Shown here: positions 62,810 to 64,000 of the stretch, in pieces
Numbering within the stretch: the first letter of the stretch is position 1
How the letters are laid out: each line of letters begins with the position of its first letter
Assembly (NCBI RefSeq): GCF_029937855.1
Contig: NZ_JAPYPC010000006.1
Location: 62,001-126,000, forward strand
Direction of reading: 5' to 3'
Length of the DNA stretch: 64,000 nt
Origin: Christiangramia sp.
GTDB taxonomy: Bacteria > Bacteroidota > Bacteroidia > Flavobacteriales > Flavobacteriaceae
Position numbers and translations under genes: made by a program
Notes under the pieces: generated by a model
Told to the model about the DNA's origin: nothing
The model's database searches: none
Seen by the model: the letters and a program-made list of their open reading frames with translations, nothing else

Positions 62810-64000
62810 ATGCTCAAAATAAGTAAATACCCTAAAATAGGAATTAGACCTGTGATTGATGGTAGGCTTGGTGGAGTTAGGGAATCGCTGGAAGGAAAAA
62901 CAATGGGGATGGCAAAAGCTGTAGCCGAATTATTCGAAAAAGAATTGAAATATCCCGATGGAAAGCCCGTAATGTGTGTTATAGCCGATTCGTGTATTGG
63001 AGGAATAAAGGAAGCTATTAATTGCGATGAAAAATTCAGTTCAGAAAATGTTGGAGTCTCCCTTGCCGTTACACCATGTTGGGCATACGGGACTGAAACT
63101 ATGGATTTTGACACTAGAATCCCTAAGGCAATTTGGGGTTTTAATGGCACTGAAAGGCCGGGAGGCGTATATCTTGCGGCCACTCTGGCCGCTCACAATC
63201 AAAAAGGTATTCCTGCATTTGGAATTTATGGAGAAGATGTTCAGGATTTAAGAGATGACAGTATTCCCAAAGATGTACAGGGGAAACTTTTATTATTTGC
63301 AAGAGCTGGTATGGCCGTAGCTTTAATGAAGGGAAAATCTTATTTATCTATTGGGAGTGTATCTATGGGGATTGCAGGTTCAGAGGTTGACCCTAATTTT
63401 TTCCAGGCTTTCTTGGGCATGAGAAATGAATATGTAGATTCAACTGAAATTTTAAGGCGGGTTCAACAGGAAATATACGATAAAGAAGAGTTCGAAAAAG
63501 CATTGAACTGGACCAAAAGCAAGTGCAAAGAGGGAAAAGATTTTAATGATTCAGATAAACAACGCTCCCGGGAACAGAAAGATGAAGATTGGGAGTTTGT
63601 GGTAAAAATGACTTTGATTATTCGTGATCTAATGCAGGGGAATCCAAAGCTAAAAGAAATGGGGTATGGGGAAGAATCTTTTGGTCATGAAGCCATTGTC
63701 TCTGGTTTTCAGGGACAACGCCAGTGGACAGATTTTTTACCAAACGGCGATTTTTCAGAAGCAATATTGAATTCTTCCTTTGATTGGAACGGCATAAGAT
63801 CACCTTATCTGGTGGCGACTGAAAATGATGCTTTGAATGGTGTTTCCATGCTTTTCAATTATTTACTGACCAATACGGCGCAAATATTTGCAGATGTACG
63901 CACGTACTGGAGCCCCGATGCGGTTGAGCGTGTTACCGGTTGGAAAGCAGAAGGGAAAGCGAAAAATGGATTTATTCATTTAATCAATTCAGGATCGGCT
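62810..64000 (+). CDS. fucI: L-fucose isomerase, 5' part (runs off the window)
   Basis: An open frame of 397 codons from ATG 62810 to the window end without a stop; the family is near 590 residues, so about two thirds is visible. Motifs match Fuc[63 protein letters not shown] and [17 protein letters not shown], the last holding metal-site and catalytic acid residues. The enzyme converts L-fucose to L-fuculose in the cytosol with Mn2+; many homologues also take D-arabinose. It is 3 bases after the lipoprotein gene. Confidence 0.92.
   Translation, partial: MLKISKYPKIGIRPVIDGRLGGVRESLEGKTMGMAKAVAELFEKELKYPDGKPVMCVIADSCIGGIKEAINCDEKFSSENVGVSLAVTPCWAYGTETMDFDTRIPKAIWGFNGTERPGGVYLAATLAAHNQKGIPAFGIYGEDVQDLRDDSIPKDVQGKLLLFARAGMAVALMKGKSYLSIGSVSMGIAGSEVDPNFFQAFLGMRNEYVDSTEILRRVQQEIYDKEEFEKALNWTKSKCKEGKDFNDSDKQRSREQKDEDWEFVVKMTLIIRDLMQGNPKLKEMGYGEESFGHEAIVSGFQGQRQWTDFLPNGDFSEAILNSSFDWNGIRSPYLVATENDALNGVSMLFNYLLTNTAQIFADVRTYWSPDAVERVTGWKAEGKAKNGFIHLINSGSA

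Noticed and set aside
1-64000. CRISPR array
   Set aside because: No series of short, evenly spaced identical repeats was seen anywhere; the repeats found are pairs.

Overview
The window looks like part of a marine-type Bacteroidetes (Flavobacteriia) chromosome. The reasons are AT-rich DNA, SusC/SusD-type outer-membrane importers, CTnDOT-style tra genes (E, F, G, I, J, K, M, N), an RteC regulator, a BfmA/BtgA mobilization protein, a YaiO-type barrel, and a TAnnTTTG promoter. No species is assigned.

Layout. (1) 1-6545: an envelope/exopolysaccharide-type cluster. It holds the end of an LtaS-like sulfatase-fold protein, an unrecognised membrane-anchored protein, a TPR-YaiO barrel protein, and, on the other strand, a receiver protein, a HEAT-repeat membrane protein and a family 2 glycosyltransferase. 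(2) 6601-8397: an alpha/beta hydrolase gene broken by a stop codon, and an aldo/keto reductase. (3) 8659-8732: tRNA-Pro(GGG). From 8961 to at least 37107 follows an integrative conjugative element (ICE). It contains an IntDOT-like integrase, ssb, radC (tail replaced by an IS1182 copy with a 4-bp target duplication), an oriT-like inverted repeat, mobilization genes and coupling protein. A cargo block follows: type IIG R-M enzyme, OLD nuclease, and an AbiEi antitoxin whose toxin is reduced to two end fragments around an AlbA_2/Schlafen gene. Then come the tra operon, an amidase, replication-type genes and RteC. I could not find the far attachment site. (4) 37305-42430: a 7TM-LuxR regulator, an asparaginase-like domain, a formylglycine-generating enzyme with both catalytic cysteines, then gene ruins (IS4-like transposase, SusC start, hydrolase tail). 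(5) 42441-59225: an M1 peptidase, an Lrp regulator, a SusC/SusD/lipoprotein operon, an IS1595 copy, then a six-gene run. That run encodes a CoA-acylating semialdehyde dehydrogenase, a class III (omega) aminotransferase, a DmpA/BapA-type beta-aminopeptidase, a beta-lactamase-fold hydrolase, an NSS transporter and its 53-residue MetS-like small subunit. (6) 59222-64000: a broken sulfatase, then a LacI regulator, a DUF6786-like lipoprotein and L-fucose isomerase (cut by the window end).

The most interesting proposal is region 5. It reads as a SusCD-fed locus for peptides carrying beta-amino acids such as beta-alanyl peptides. The route would be outer-membrane import, cleavage by the beta-aminopeptidase, uptake by the NSS transporter, transamination to malonate semialdehyde, and conversion to acetyl-CoA. 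A TTTTGCAAAA-centred palindrome lies upstream of both half-operons, next to the Lrp gene. The functional assembly is inference from gene families and order.
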